A stretch of 64,000 nucleotides of DNA, taken from assembly GCF_036227105.1 (NCBI RefSeq), contig NZ_CP109434.1, positions 501,001 to 565,000 on the forward strand, given 5' to 3'. Below are positions 47,036 through 55,014 of the stretch, piece by piece; position 1 is the stretch's first letter, and every line of letters starts with the position of its first letter. The translations under genes were made by a program, and so were the position numbers. Below the pieces are notes generated by a model. The model saw nothing but the letters and a program-made list of their open reading frames with translations, was not told the origin of the DNA and made no database searches. The stretch is from Amycolatopsis sp. NBC_01488. Lineage in GTDB: Bacteria; Actinomycetota; Actinomycetes; Mycobacteriales; Pseudonocardiaceae.

Positions 47036-47065
47036 TGGTCCGGACCACATTAATGGTCTATACCA
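47036..47065 (+). promoter_or_regulatory. Two DasR-like operators of the chitinase promoter
   Basis: TGGTCCGGACCA (47036-47047, perfect palindrome) and TGGTCTATACCA (47054-47065) lie with centres 18 bp apart, 51 bases before the chitinase ATG. They match the TGGTCTAGACCA core of DasR-responsive elements and the direct repeats of Streptomyces chitinase promoters. Control by N-acetylglucosamine is expected. Confidence 0.8.
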
Positions 47066-47115
47066 ATCATGTCCGGAAATCCCGCCGCCGCGCTCGTCGT
47101 CGTGGAGGTTCCACC

Positions 47116-47907
47116 ATGCGTCTCCGTTCCCTGCTGGCCGGACTGGCCGGCCTCGCGCTCGTGAGCACCGGGCTCGGCGCCCCCGCCGAAGCCGCCGCCG
47201 GGTCGCCGATCCCCGTCGGGCCCTACGTCGACATGGGCGCCTGGCCCACGCCCAGCCTGTCCGCGATGTCCGCCGCGAGCGGCGTCAAGGGCTTCACGCT
47301 CGCCTTCGTCAACTCCTACGGCTGCAAGGCCAGCTGGTTCGGCGCCTACGACCCGCGCACGGCCTGGCAGAAGGACGAGATCACCAAGATCCGCAACGCC
47401 GGCGGCGACGTCAAGATCTCCTTCGGCGGCGCGTCCGGCATCGAGCTGGCCCAGGCGTGCAGCACGTCCGCGCAGGTCGCGGCCGAGTACGACGCCGTCG
47501 TCAAGGCGTACGGCCTGAAGTACGCCGACTTCGACATCGAAGGCGCGGCCGTCGCGGACCCGGCGTCGATCACCCGCCGCTCGCAAGCCCTGAAGACGCT
47601 CCAGAACAACAACCCCGGCCTGAAGATCTCGCTGACGCTGCCGGTGCTGCCGACCGGCCTCGACGCGAACGGGCTCAACGTCGTCAAGGCGGCCAAGGAC
47701 GCCGGCGTCACCCTCGACCTGGTCAACATCATGGCGATGGACTACTACCAGGGCGCCGGCGACCAGGGCGCGAAAGCGATTTCCGCGGCCAAGGCGACGC
47801 AGGCGCAGCTGAAGTCGCTGTACGGGCTGAGCGACGCGGCGGCGTGGAAGAAGGTCGGCGTGACCCCGATGATCGGCGTCAACGACTCACAGAACGAGAT
47901 CGTCTGA
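47116..47907 (+). pseudogene. GH18 chitinase, 5' part (interrupted by the AICE)
   Basis: 263 codons from ATG 47116. A signal peptide (MRLRSLLAGLAGLALVSTGL, ending at AEAAAG) is followed by a GH18 barrel with YVDMGAWPTP, KISFGGASG, the catalytic YADFDIEGAA (DxDxE) and MAMDYYQG. Two codons past the junction core the frame stops (NEIV-stop). The intact gene would continue FYQKDAKALVAF, which is found at 57750. The fragment keeps the catalytic Glu but lacks the last barrel strand with its conserved Trp. Secreted activity is probably lost while the element is integrated. Confidence 0.92.
47887..47905. repeat. attL core
   Basis: TCaCAGAACGAGATCgTCT; the 12 bases 47890-47901 (CAGAACGAGATC) are identical to 57738-57749, and 17 of 19 match overall. 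This is the left junction between chromosome and element. Confidence 0.85.
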
Positions 47908-47964
47908 CAGCGAAATGCGCTCTGACCTGGGGATCAGCACCCCGATTCATGGGGTACCAGTAGT

Positions 47965-47986
47965 CCAGGCCGTCACCAGGCCGTCA
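47965..47986. repeat. Left copy of 22-bp direct repeat (candidate integrase arm site)
   Basis: CCAGGCCGTCA twice in tandem, identical to 57615-57636, with a further partial copy (GGCCGTC) immediately after. It lies 64 bp inside the left core and covers the integrase stop codon. Same orientation as the right copy. Confidence 0.75.
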
Positions 47987-49249
47987 GGCCGTCTCTTCGG
48001 CTTCTCCGGTCACCTTGCGCGGCTTGAACATCTCATCCGCAGCAGCCCGCGCCCGGTCGTGACTCGACGGCATCAAGTGCGTGTAGACCTTGAGCGTGAA
48101 GCCCTCGTTGGTGTGGCCGAGGTAGGCCGCCAACTCCTTGACGCTCACTCCTCGCGCCAACATCGATGACGCGAACAGGTGTCGGAGCGCGTGCATCCCG
48201 TCATCCCGGTCCTCATAGGACAGACCAGCAGCCTTGAACGCCGGTTGCCAGATGACGTAGTTGAACGCCGTCCGCTTGTACAGCTCGCCATGCTTGTTGA
48301 CCATGAGGACGTTGACCGTCTCGAACGCGCGCCCGTCCCGCTCTGCCCACGGCAGCGTGATCGACGTAGGCGGGAACCGCTCGGCGTACGCATCGAAGGC
48401 ATCCAGGACGCCCCGTCCGATAGGAATCGTTCGTGTCTTGTGGCCCTTCGGGAGCTTGAACTTCCGCTCACTGCCAACGGTCACCATCTGCCGCGTGCAG
48501 TGGTAGACCATCTCGCGTCGATCGACATTGTCGAGACTGAACGCGAACATCTCACCCTGCCGCAGACCCAGCCCAGCACCCAGCGGGATGCACGGCTTGA
48601 ACCGCTCCGGCAGCGCCAGTTCTATGCGTCGCAGGCGAGAGTCAGGCCACGGAACCACCTTGCGCTGAATCCGCTTCGGGGCCTGGATCGAGGCGTCACG
48701 ACACGGGTTCTTCTTGATCTTCCCATCAGCTACCGCAGCATCCAGGATCGACGACACAAGGTCGAAGAGCGTCCGCTGGTAGGTTGCCGAAGTCTTCCGA
48801 TCCTGCTTGCGAAGCCACGCCAGCCACTCCCGAATCGGTTCGGGAGTTTTAAATGACGAGAGGAGCTTGTTGCCAAGAAACGGATAGACCTGGTTCTCAA
48901 GTCGCGACTTTTCAATGTAGACCGTTGACTCATCTTGCGATCGGCCGGCCATCACCGTTTCCGCATACACGCGGAACTTTATTTTTCCCGCGTTGGGATC
49001 GGAGTAAGTGCCCGCGTACACGTCATTTTCCATCTTGGTCAGGAACTCACGCGCGGCAGTGAGCTTCCCGTCCGGGAACGACCGCGACCGTTCCACCTTG
49101 TCCGGGTCCAGGTAGCGAACCTTGTACCGCAGCCCCTTCCCGTACAGCGAAGTTCGCTCCTGGACCGGCTTGCCCTTGGCGTTGAGCACCGGCTTCCCGG
49201 TCTCGGGGTCTTCCTCGTCCCGAAACCACCGATCTTGAATATGTCCCAT
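47984..49249 (-). CDS. int: AICE tyrosine integrase
   Basis: A 421-residue site-specific recombinase. An N-terminal arm-binding region is followed by a core-binding domain (QVYPFLGNKLLSSFKTPEPI). The catalytic domain has Arg in GAGLGLRQGEMFAF, the HxxR box in MHALRHLFASSM, then LAAYLGHTNEGFTLKVYTHL with the nucleophilic Tyr. ATG 49249 has AGGAGAG six bases upstream. It should integrate the element at the GH18 attB and, with Xis, excise it. Its stop codon lies in the left arm repeat. The last gene of the rep-tra-xis-int operon. Confidence 0.95.
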   Translation of the reverse strand: MGHIQDRWFRDEEDPETGKPVLNAKGKPVQERTSLYGKGLRYKVRYLDPDKVERSRSFPDGKLTAAREFLTKMENDVYAGTYSDPNAGKIKFRVYAETVMAGRSQDESTVYIEKSRLENQVYPFLGNKLLSSFKTPEPIREWLAWLRKQDRKTSATYQRTLFDLVSSILDAAVADGKIKKNPCRDASIQAPKRIQRKVVPWPDSRLRRIELALPERFKPCIPLGAGLGLRQGEMFAFSLDNVDRREMVYHCTRQMVTVGSERKFKLPKGHKTRTIPIGRGVLDAFDAYAERFPPTSITLPWAERDGRAFETVNVLMVNKHGELYKRTAFNYVIWQPAFKAAGLSYEDRDDGMHALRHLFASSMLARGVSVKELAAYLGHTNEGFTLKVYTHLMPSSHDRARAAADEMFKPRKVTGEAEETA

Positions 49250-49294
49250 CCCACTCTCCTTTCTTCGCAACCGATTGCCGAAACATCGAGCCTG

Positions 49295-49525
49295 TTACGC
49301 GACACCAAGCTCGGCGACCCAAGCCCGCACGGCCACCGGGTCATAGCGGACGTGCTTGCCCAGCTTGAGGAACGGCGGCCCGTAGTTCTTGAGCCGCCAG
49401 TCGCGCAGTGTCTTCTCCGGAATTCCGAGGAACGCCCCAAGCTCCTCCGGCCCCCACAGCCCTTCTAGCTCGACCACCCGAATCCGCACCGTCATCCCCG
49501 TGTCCTCCCCTCCACGCTGGGTCAA
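49295..49525 (-). CDS. xis: Excisionase / helix-turn-helix protein
   Basis: A 76-residue MerR-like HTH protein of the AICE Xis type. LWGPEELGAFLGIPEKTLRD, then WRLKNYGPPFLKLGKHVRYD and PVAVRAWVAELG. TTG 49525 is preferred: a GGGAGG site lies five bases upstream inside rep and the start overlaps the rep stop as TTGA; ATG 49495 is the alternative. It should bend DNA at the arms and drive excision with Int. 45 bp separate it from int. Confidence 0.9.
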   Translation of the reverse strand: MTQRGGEDTGMTVRIRVVELEGLWGPEELGAFLGIPEKTLRDWRLKNYGPPFLKLGKHVRYDPVAVRAWVAELGVA

Positions 49526-51183
49526 GCAGCCTCCCGAACCGCAGTTGCCGAAGTTTCTTGCCCTGGTGGTCCGGCAGCCGCGAGCATCGCGGCCGAGTAC
49601 TCCGCTTGCCAGGTGATCCGCTCGGAGATCGCCCGCATGACCAGCTGATCCCTAGGCGGGCAATGGGTGTCTCCGGGCTCGACTTTGCGCCACACGAACC
49701 GATCCGGAGCCGGTTCCGGCTTACTGATCCCGACCGCCGCCAACGCAGAGAGCACGAACCCCCGCCGGTCGGCCTTGTGATCGGCCACCGTCTTGCCCGA
49801 CCACTTGCGCGACACCAACACACGCCGCCCCGGAAGTCCAAGCGTCGAACGCCGGTGAGCGCGTCCCTTGCAGTGCCCTGGAGTGGTCTTCCCGTTGGCT
49901 CCCTTCGGATTTACCCCGTACAGCAACCACACCGCACAGCGCGGCGAGCACGGCGTCACCGCCAGGTGGGCGTGAAGTAGGTCGTGGTGATCCCGCTGCC
50001 CAGCGGTGTCGGCCTCCACGACCTCGCCCGTCGACTTCGTCAGGTACTTCGTGAGATAGCCGATGTGACGCCCCGCCTCTTCGGTGCCGCCAAGCAGACC
50101 CTTGGAATGCACCTGGGCACCGAAGGTCACGACATGCGCGGGCTCCTCCGCAGCCTCCACCGCGTCATCCCAGGCCGTCAGCGGCTCCCGCGTTTCCGGA
50201 TCCACAAACGACCGAGAATCCGCGTCCCACAACGGTTTCCGGTCCGTATAGACGACCTCGTCATGAGCAGGCCACCACACCTGGTGATAGGTAGCCTCCG
50301 TGACCAGACGGATGGTCTCGTGCGAGATCGCGCCCCGCAACGCCGCGTGCAGATGCGGGGCTGCCCGACGCTGTGGCTCCACCGTGGCGAAGTACTGCAC
50401 GTCCCAGCCGACGACGCGGCGCAGGTTCTGCCACCACCGATCCATCAGCGCGGCGAAGTGCACCGCATCCCGCGCCGCCCGCCGGTAGTCATACGACGCC
50501 GGGTCGACCGGGGACCCATCCGGGCGAACCCGTCCGTAGGTGTCGCAGGTCAGCGTGACGAACATCGACGGCCGGAACTTCCCCGCGAACTCCCGCCCCA
50601 CCGTCGCCTTGCTCACCTTCCGCCGAGGCAGGTTCGGAGCGTCCTGCCGCCGCTTCGTCGAGCGCTTCACCGCCTTCCGCTCCACCTCGTCCAACGACGG
50701 AAGCCGACCAGTCACCCCCGACGCCCGCAGTTCGCCGTCCACGGTCGCCACCTCTGCCCGCAGCTCCTCCGCTTCCGCCTCGTCCCCGGCCGCCATGACG
50801 TCCCGGTAGTGCGCGGCCAGGTCAGCCCGGTAGGTCAGCAGCTCGGTTTGCGTCTCCGACACCGGCTCACGAGTGATCACCGGCTCTTCTGTCATGTGCC
50901 ACCCTTCCCGGCATTGGGCCTGCCGCAACGCTTTTGCCTTCCGCGCACACGGCAGGCACTGCGACTCCACAGTGGACCCACACGGCACCGGGACGTAGCG
51001 GATCTCCCCGGTGTCGGTGTCGCCGACCTCCATCGTGAACGGCCGGACACAGACGCCGTACTTCTCCGCCGTTGCCTTCACGACCTCCGCCGACAACGCC
51101 CCGCGGATTCGTCCGACCGGGTGAGCTGGCCGATTCTCCACCGTCGCATCCGGGCTGGTCACAGCCTCACTGGTGGCGTTCAT
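49522..51183 (-). CDS. Replication initiator (RepSA-like, HUH type)
   Basis: A 553-residue AICE replication protein. A cysteine-rich start (CGSTVESQCLPCARKAKALR) may bind zinc. The central domain has SMFVTLTCDTYGRV, then the HUH motif APHLHAALRGA and the Tyr motif HIGYLTKYLTKSTGEVV, as in rolling-circle relaxases of the RepSA group. A basic C-terminal third follows. It would nick the origin of the excised circle. It overlaps the translocase upstream (51180-51183) and xis downstream. ATG 51183. Confidence 0.9.
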   Translation of the reverse strand: MNATSEAVTSPDATVENRPAHPVGRIRGALSAEVVKATAEKYGVCVRPFTMEVGDTDTGEIRYVPVPCGSTVESQCLPCARKAKALRQAQCREGWHMTEEPVITREPVSETQTELLTYRADLAAHYRDVMAAGDEAEAEELRAEVATVDGELRASGVTGRLPSLDEVERKAVKRSTKRRQDAPNLPRRKVSKATVGREFAGKFRPSMFVTLTCDTYGRVRPDGSPVDPASYDYRRAARDAVHFAALMDRWWQNLRRVVGWDVQYFATVEPQRRAAPHLHAALRGAISHETIRLVTEATYHQVWWPAHDEVVYTDRKPLWDADSRSFVDPETREPLTAWDDAVEAAEEPAHVVTFGAQVHSKGLLGGTEEAGRHIGYLTKYLTKSTGEVVEADTAGQRDHHDLLHAHLAVTPCSPRCAVWLLYGVNPKGANGKTTPGHCKGRAHRRSTLGLPGRRVLVSRKWSGKTVADHKADRRGFVLSALAAVGISKPEPAPDRFVWRKVEPGDTHCPPRDQLVMRAISERITWQAEYSAAMLAAAGPPGQETSATAVREAA

Positions 51184-52763
51184 GCCGACCTCCCTTCGTC
51201 CGTGCGTCGATCGGCCAGGCTGACGACCTGGGCTCCGCCGTTGGTGACGTAGTTCTCCAGTTGCTTGATCGTGTGATCCGGCACCCATCCGGCGCGGACA
51301 CGCAGCGGTTCGCGGATGCCTTCGCCCCAGACGTAGCCGACACCGGCCGCCGATTCCGGGATGCGGTTGGCCCACGCGCCACGCTCATACGCGCCGTCAC
51401 CGAGGACCATGGGAACCTGCGTCTTCGAGGTGAGCCGCATGGCGATGCGCCGGGGCAGCAGCTCCCGTACCGGCACCGTGTCCTTGGTCGGCTCCTGCAC
51501 GTAGCCCCGCACGGTGAACCCGAGCGCCCGGCCTTGGGTGGTCAGGATCGCCAGCTTCTCCACGATCAGCTCACGGGTTTTGCGGTCGGTGTACTTCGTC
51601 AACGCCCCGATCTCGTCGAACTCCAGCAGCTCCACCGGATACTCCGTCGAAACCGGCACTTCCCGCGTGTTCCCGGCGAACGTCCGCTTGCGCTTCTCCA
51701 ACTCCTCCAACAGCGCGTCGAGGACGTCGAGGGCTTCCTTTCCGGACTGGCCGTAGCGAGCGAAGATCCCGCGCCCATAGGACAGCTCCATGGCCTTCGG
51801 ATCGATCCCCGACACCCGGACGACACCGGCGCGGATCGCTGACGCTGCCGCCACCAGCGGGCACCACATGACCGAGTTCTTCCCCGACCCCGTCGCCCCG
51901 GCGACCAGCGTGTGTGACCCGGTACCGACCAGCGGGAGCCGCCACGGCTTGCCGTACTCCGTCGACCCGGCGAACACCGCCCGCAGATCGACCCCCGTCC
52001 CGTCGACTGACACCAGGTCCGGCACCGGCAGACACGTCACCGGCGAGGCCAGCAGGTCCCTGCGCATGAAGTCGATCGACACCACGTCGGGCTCGACCTC
52101 CCGAATCTGGCAGCGAGTGACCTTCCGGGCTACTGCCAGCGCGCGAGCAGCGTCGTCGAACTCTTCCGGGGTCTGGCCGGCCACCAGCCGCACCCGCACC
52201 TCATCCCACGAGGCCCCCGACCGCACCGACAGCAGCTTGGGCACCGCCACCGCGCCTGAGCGGTTCTCGCTGCGCGACACCGAGTTACGCCGCCGTCCGA
52301 TCAGCGACACCGTCACATCGACCGGCACCGACCCGTCCCGGACCACCAGGCCGCAGGCGGTCAGCCAGCCGCCGAGCTTCTGCCCGTAGAGCGCCCAGCG
52401 CAGCCACCACGAGCGCACCCACCGCCCGCACCACTGGTCATAGCCCGTCGCGTCCAGCCGCCACCACACGAGCTGGACCAGGCCCAGCACCGCCACCGTC
52501 AGGGCGAGGGAGACCCAGCCCAGCCAGTGCCACCACGCCCAGAGCGCCACCACGGTCAAGCAGGTCCGCCAGCGGGTGACCAGTTGCCGAACAATCCAGA
52601 TCACCGCCCGCAGCAGCCCCCACAGGGCCACGGCCACGAACGCGAGCGCGGCCAGCAGCTCCGCCATCCGAGCCAGCGCGTGACCGACCTTGGCCAGCAC
52701 CCACAGCAGCACCGCCAGGCCACCACCGACCAGCGCCAGCATCATCACCGCGTGTGCATCCAT
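51180..52763 (-). CDS. FtsK/SpoIIIE-like DNA translocase (TraB/TraSA type)
   Basis: A 527-residue conjugal transfer ATPase. Two or three membrane helices (residues about 7-30, 33-55, 67-100) precede the motor domain. Its Walker A is GATGSGKNS, Walker B is LLEFDEIGAL, and QALGFTVRG-type sensor sequence (TTQGRALGFTVRGYVQEPTK) follows. AICEs use one such hexameric pump to move double-stranded DNA between hyphae. The Walker A Ser after Lys is displaced by Asn (KNS instead of KSx/KTx), a minor variation. Its ATG overlaps the stop of the zinc-ribbon gene. Confidence 0.93.
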   Translation of the reverse strand: MDAHAVMMLALVGGGLAVLLWVLAKVGHALARMAELLAALAFVAVALWGLLRAVIWIVRQLVTRWRTCLTVVALWAWWHWLGWVSLALTVAVLGLVQLVWWRLDATGYDQWCGRWVRSWWLRWALYGQKLGGWLTACGLVVRDGSVPVDVTVSLIGRRRNSVSRSENRSGAVAVPKLLSVRSGASWDEVRVRLVAGQTPEEFDDAARALAVARKVTRCQIREVEPDVVSIDFMRRDLLASPVTCLPVPDLVSVDGTGVDLRAVFAGSTEYGKPWRLPLVGTGSHTLVAGATGSGKNSVMWCPLVAAASAIRAGVVRVSGIDPKAMELSYGRGIFARYGQSGKEALDVLDALLEELEKRKRTFAGNTREVPVSTEYPVELLEFDEIGALTKYTDRKTRELIVEKLAILTTQGRALGFTVRGYVQEPTKDTVPVRELLPRRIAMRLTSKTQVPMVLGDGAYERGAWANRIPESAAGVGYVWGEGIREPLRVRAGWVPDHTIKQLENYVTNGGAQVVSLADRRTDEGRSA

Positions 52764-52939
52764 CAGCGACCACCCCGCACACCGGCGGTCGGCAGCACCA
52801 GGACCAGCGGCAGCATCCCCAGGCATGGGGCGCACCGGTCTTCACCCGGCATCAGCCGAGCGAACTTCTTACATTCTGTGCAGCGCATCCGAGTGACCCC
52901 GGTTGACTGCCCTTGGTTGTCATCATTTATCGTAGACAT
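52763..52939 (-). CDS. 58-residue zinc-ribbon protein
   Basis: ATG 52939 opens a short frame with the two knuckles CTECKKF and CAPC (14 residues between) and a hydrophobic LGMLPLVLVLPTAG tail. Its TGA overlaps the translocase ATG by one base, as in the other gene pairs of this operon. Arrangement, overlap and the four spaced cysteines support a real gene. A zinc finger so placed may bind DNA or the translocase; function unknown. It is the first gene of the tra-rep-xis-int operon. Confidence 0.7.
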   Translation of the reverse strand: MSTINDDNQGQSTGVTRMRCTECKKFARLMPGEDRCAPCLGMLPLVLVLPTAGVRGGR

Positions 52940-52962
52940 TGTTCGCTTACTCCAGTGAACAG

Positions 52963-53014
52963 GCGCAGAACCAGTCCGGAAGGTTTCCTAGGCCCAAGAG
53001 GGCTGGTTCTGCGC
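52963..53014. repeat. 12-bp inverted repeat, candidate origin element
   Basis: GCGCAGAACCAG (52963-52974) and its exact complement (53003-53014) flank 28 bases, followed by seven A residues. It lies in the only sizeable gap between the two AICE operons. It is not a terminator in either direction because no T-run follows the stem in a transcript. Confidence 0.6.
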
Positions 53015-53037
53015 GCCAAAAAAACAGGACGATTTAT

Positions 53038-53078
53038 GCACGTGAGGACGCGTTTATCCATCACGCGTCCCCACGTGC
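53038..53078. repeat. 16-bp near-perfect inverted repeat, candidate origin element
   Basis: GCACGTG-a-GGACGCGT and ACGCGTCC-c-CACGTGC pair at 15 of 16 positions around a 9-base loop. AT-rich sequence (aatattcagttaac) follows. Together with the preceding repeat it forms the strongest foldable region of the element. Confidence 0.6.
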
Positions 53079-53113
53079 GTAACTACTTCCAATATTCAGT
53101 TAACGTGCCGCTG

Positions 53114-53407
53114 TCAGCCTTCCGGTATCTCCGGGTTCGCCCCGCCCGCGTAGTCCTCCTTCCACTCCGGACGCCGGGTCAGCCGCTCCAAGCACCTCAA
53201 CTGGACACCGTGATTGGCCAGTGCCTCCCACTTGTGGTCCGGGTCCGTCTCGGCCATGGACTTGAACATCCGCGCGTTGTAGCGGTGGAACTCCACCCAC
53301 GCCGACAACGGCGAATCGCCCCTGGGCATCCGCGCGAAGATGTCCATCTGCGCGTCACGCAGCCTCAAGGGATACTGCGGGGTTTTCGCCGTCGAACCGC
53401 GATTCAC
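53114..53407 (-). CDS. AICE hypothetical protein, 97 residues
   Basis: A small acidic/basic soluble protein with MPRGDSPLSAWVEFHRYNAR, DPDHKWEALANHGVQLRCLE and a C-terminal RPEWKEDYAGG. I do not recognise a family, but the composition is normal. The GTG start overlaps the upstream XRE stop as GTGA. It is the last gene of the regulatory operon, before the hairpin-rich gap. No transmembrane segment. Confidence 0.65.
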   Translation of the reverse strand: MNRGSTAKTPQYPLRLRDAQMDIFARMPRGDSPLSAWVEFHRYNARMFKSMAETDPDHKWEALANHGVQLRCLERLTRRPEWKEDYAGGANPEIPEG

Positions 53408-53706
53408 AGCGCCTCACCTCGCAGCGATAACTCCTCCCGCTCCACCTCAGACACCACCCAGTCGAACAACTGCCCTCGCGGAATCATCAGGACGTCCGCT
53501 AGCCGCACGATCGTCGGCACCCGACGTACCGGCCGCGAACCCGCTTCGACGCCACCGATGAACGACGGCGAAAACCCCGATTTGTCGGCGACCTCGAACT
53601 GTTTCCAGCCCCGCAGGTCCCGTACCCGCCGCAGGAGGACGCCCACCGGCACGAAGACGCCGGACTCGACGTCGTCGAATCGCACCGGCTCCACCACCCC
53701 AGCCAT
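53404..53706 (-). CDS. XRE family regulator (100 residues)
   Basis: A single-domain helix-turn-helix protein: VLLRRVRDLRGWKQFEVADK, SGFSPSFIGGVEAGSRPVRR and VPTIVRLADVLMIPRGQLFD are the classical helices. It resembles small AICE and plasmid repressors, so control of the element's own operons (KorSA-like role) is plausible though KorSA is GntR-type. ATG 53706 overlaps the upstream gene's stop by one base; its own stop overlaps the following GTG. Confidence 0.85.
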   Translation of the reverse strand: MAGVVEPVRFDDVESGVFVPVGVLLRRVRDLRGWKQFEVADKSGFSPSFIGGVEAGSRPVRRVPTIVRLADVLMIPRGQLFDWVVSEVEREELSLRGEAL

Positions 53707-54089
53707 CAAGCACCCCGCCCGTCGCGCCGAGGCCGGATCGGCGCAGGGTGTAACCGCCGCCGCTGTACCGGTACCGGCCTCTGATCCAGCACCGCCGGGT
53801 GGCCGGCCAGCACGGCCCAGTCCTGCGCCGCCTCCGTCATGGCCTCTGCCGCAGCCGCCAGCGCCGCCACGGCCCACCACTCCAGGCCCGCCAACGCCGA
53901 CAACTCGTGCCACAACCGAGCCACCCGCCGAGCCGCGTACGACACCCGCTCCGCCAGGTCCGGCCGAGCCGGGTCCTTCGCCGCCGCCCGATACGCCATG
54001 TGGTAGTCGGCATAAGCGTGCTGCCACTCCTGGTTCAGTCGCTCATACGACGCCGGGTCCGGCTCGCTCCCAACAACCACCGTCAGCAC
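53706..54089 (-). CDS. AICE hypothetical protein, 127 residues
   Basis: A helical, alanine- and arginine-rich protein: YERLNQEWQHAYADYHMAYR, RVSYAARRVARLWHELSALA, AALAAAAEAMTEAAQDWAVL, then a proline/arginine tail. No family recognised. A WAVAALAAAAEAMTEA stretch is more likely an amphipathic helix than a membrane span. Start ATG 54089 is two bases after the pra-like stop; it overlaps the XRE gene by one base. Confidence 0.65.
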   Translation of the reverse strand: MLTVVVGSEPDPASYERLNQEWQHAYADYHMAYRAAAKDPARPDLAERVSYAARRVARLWHELSALAGLEWWAVAALAAAAEAMTEAAQDWAVLAGHPAVLDQRPVPVQRRRLHPAPIRPRRDGRGA

Positions 54090-54091
54090 CC

Positions 54092-54565
54092 CTAGGCCGC
54101 CTTCGAGCCATCAGCAGCACCCGCCGACGAACCCGAGCCCGAGCGGGACGACTTGCCCGCCGCCGCCGAGTCGGCCGCCTTGAACCCCGTCGCCCGGAAC
54201 ACGTACGACTGGTACTTGTACTCGCCCTGACCAGCCACCTTCGGCTCCGCCGTCAAGCCCTCCAGCTCCACCGGCCGCATCCCCGGCATCACCTCCGACG
54301 CCGACGGCACCGGCTGCACATCAGCCAGCAACGTCACCTCGAAGGACGCGCGCTTGGCCCGTGTCTCACCCAAGTCAGTCGCCAGAAACTTCCACTGCCG
54401 CTTGCCCGTCGACTCGTCCACACGCTGCCGAACCGGCCGACCGGCCGCCTTGTCCTCCCGTGACTGAAACTCGTTGTCGGGCGACACCTCGCCCACCATC
54501 ACAAGGCCCTGCGGGAACGCCTCATCGAACGCAACCGCGAACCGGTGACCCTTTTCGATAGCCAT
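54092..54565 (-). CDS. Pra-like replication/integration/excision activator
   Basis: A 157-residue protein with MAIEKGHRFAVAFDEAFPQG, LVMVGEVSPDNEFQSREDKA, DESTGKRQWKFLATD and LLADVQPVP. This is the pattern annotated as plasmid replication, integration and excision activator in pSAM2-type elements. Pra switches pSAM2 to the excised replicating state by activating the rep-xis-int genes. A low-complexity Ser/Ala/Gly tail ends it. ATG 54565. It heads a run of four overlapping small genes. Confidence 0.78.
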   Translation of the reverse strand: MAIEKGHRFAVAFDEAFPQGLVMVGEVSPDNEFQSREDKAAGRPVRQRVDESTGKRQWKFLATDLGETRAKRASFEVTLLADVQPVPSASEVMPGMRPVELEGLTAEPKVAGQGEYKYQSYVFRATGFKAADSAAAGKSSRSGSGSSAGAADGSKAA

Positions 54566-54576
54566 TGAATTAGCCC

Positions 54577-54807
54577 TTACTGTAGTTGACCCTTGTTTGA
54601 TGAATTTTCACGATCTACGTCGTCGGCCGTGTCCATCAGCATTCGGCCAATCGTTCGCGCCTCATCGGCTGATAACGTCAAATCTCGTATGCCTGGAATG
54701 GAAAGGATGACAGCCGCGCCTTCGCGGAACGCCCACATGTACCTCTCCGCTCCCTCGTCGCCATCCTCACTCGGACGAGAGCCGGTGCGTCGCACGCGCT
54801 TCGCCAT
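54577..54807 (-). CDS. AICE hypothetical protein, 76 residues
   Basis: A small protein with a basic start (MAKRVRRTGSRPSEDG) and AAVILSIPGIRDLTLSADEA, RTIGRMLMDTADDVDREN. The second half looks like a beta-alpha unit rather than a helix-turn-helix. Not recognised. It is 11 bases upstream of pra and likely the first gene of the operon, reading away from the divergent XRE-TPR regulator. Confidence 0.6.
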   Translation of the reverse strand: MAKRVRRTGSRPSEDGDEGAERYMWAFREGAAVILSIPGIRDLTLSADEARTIGRMLMDTADDVDRENSSNKGQLQ

Positions 54808-54927
54808 GTAACAGCCCTCTCACTTCGCGGCCTCCCTACGTGCTCGGCTTGTCGAACAACTACTACAATCGGCCAAACAGGCGGGTTCCGAAACAAAGGG
54901 CGGGCATACGAATACGGCAGCGCGCAC

Positions 54928-54991
54928 GGAATATTCCTCCGATGCATATCACCAGGTTAGAGGCGTGCCAACGTGCTACACTCGATGCATA
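54928..54991. promoter_or_regulatory. Divergent regulatory region of the AICE
   Basis: The palindrome GGAATATTCC (54928-54937) and two direct copies of CGATGCATA (54940-54948 and 54983-54991, 43 bp apart) lie before the XRE-TPR gene. A TACACT -10 hexamer (54977-54982) lies between the two copies. These are candidate binding sites for the AICE regulators. The rest of 54808-54972 shows no gene. Confidence 0.5.
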
Positions 54992-55014
54992 CGACATCTT
55001 CAGGGGGTGACCAG

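Noticed and set aside
52963..53014. Rho-independent terminator
   Set aside because: The run of A lies after the stem on the plus strand, so neither strand's transcript has a U-tract behind the hairpin.
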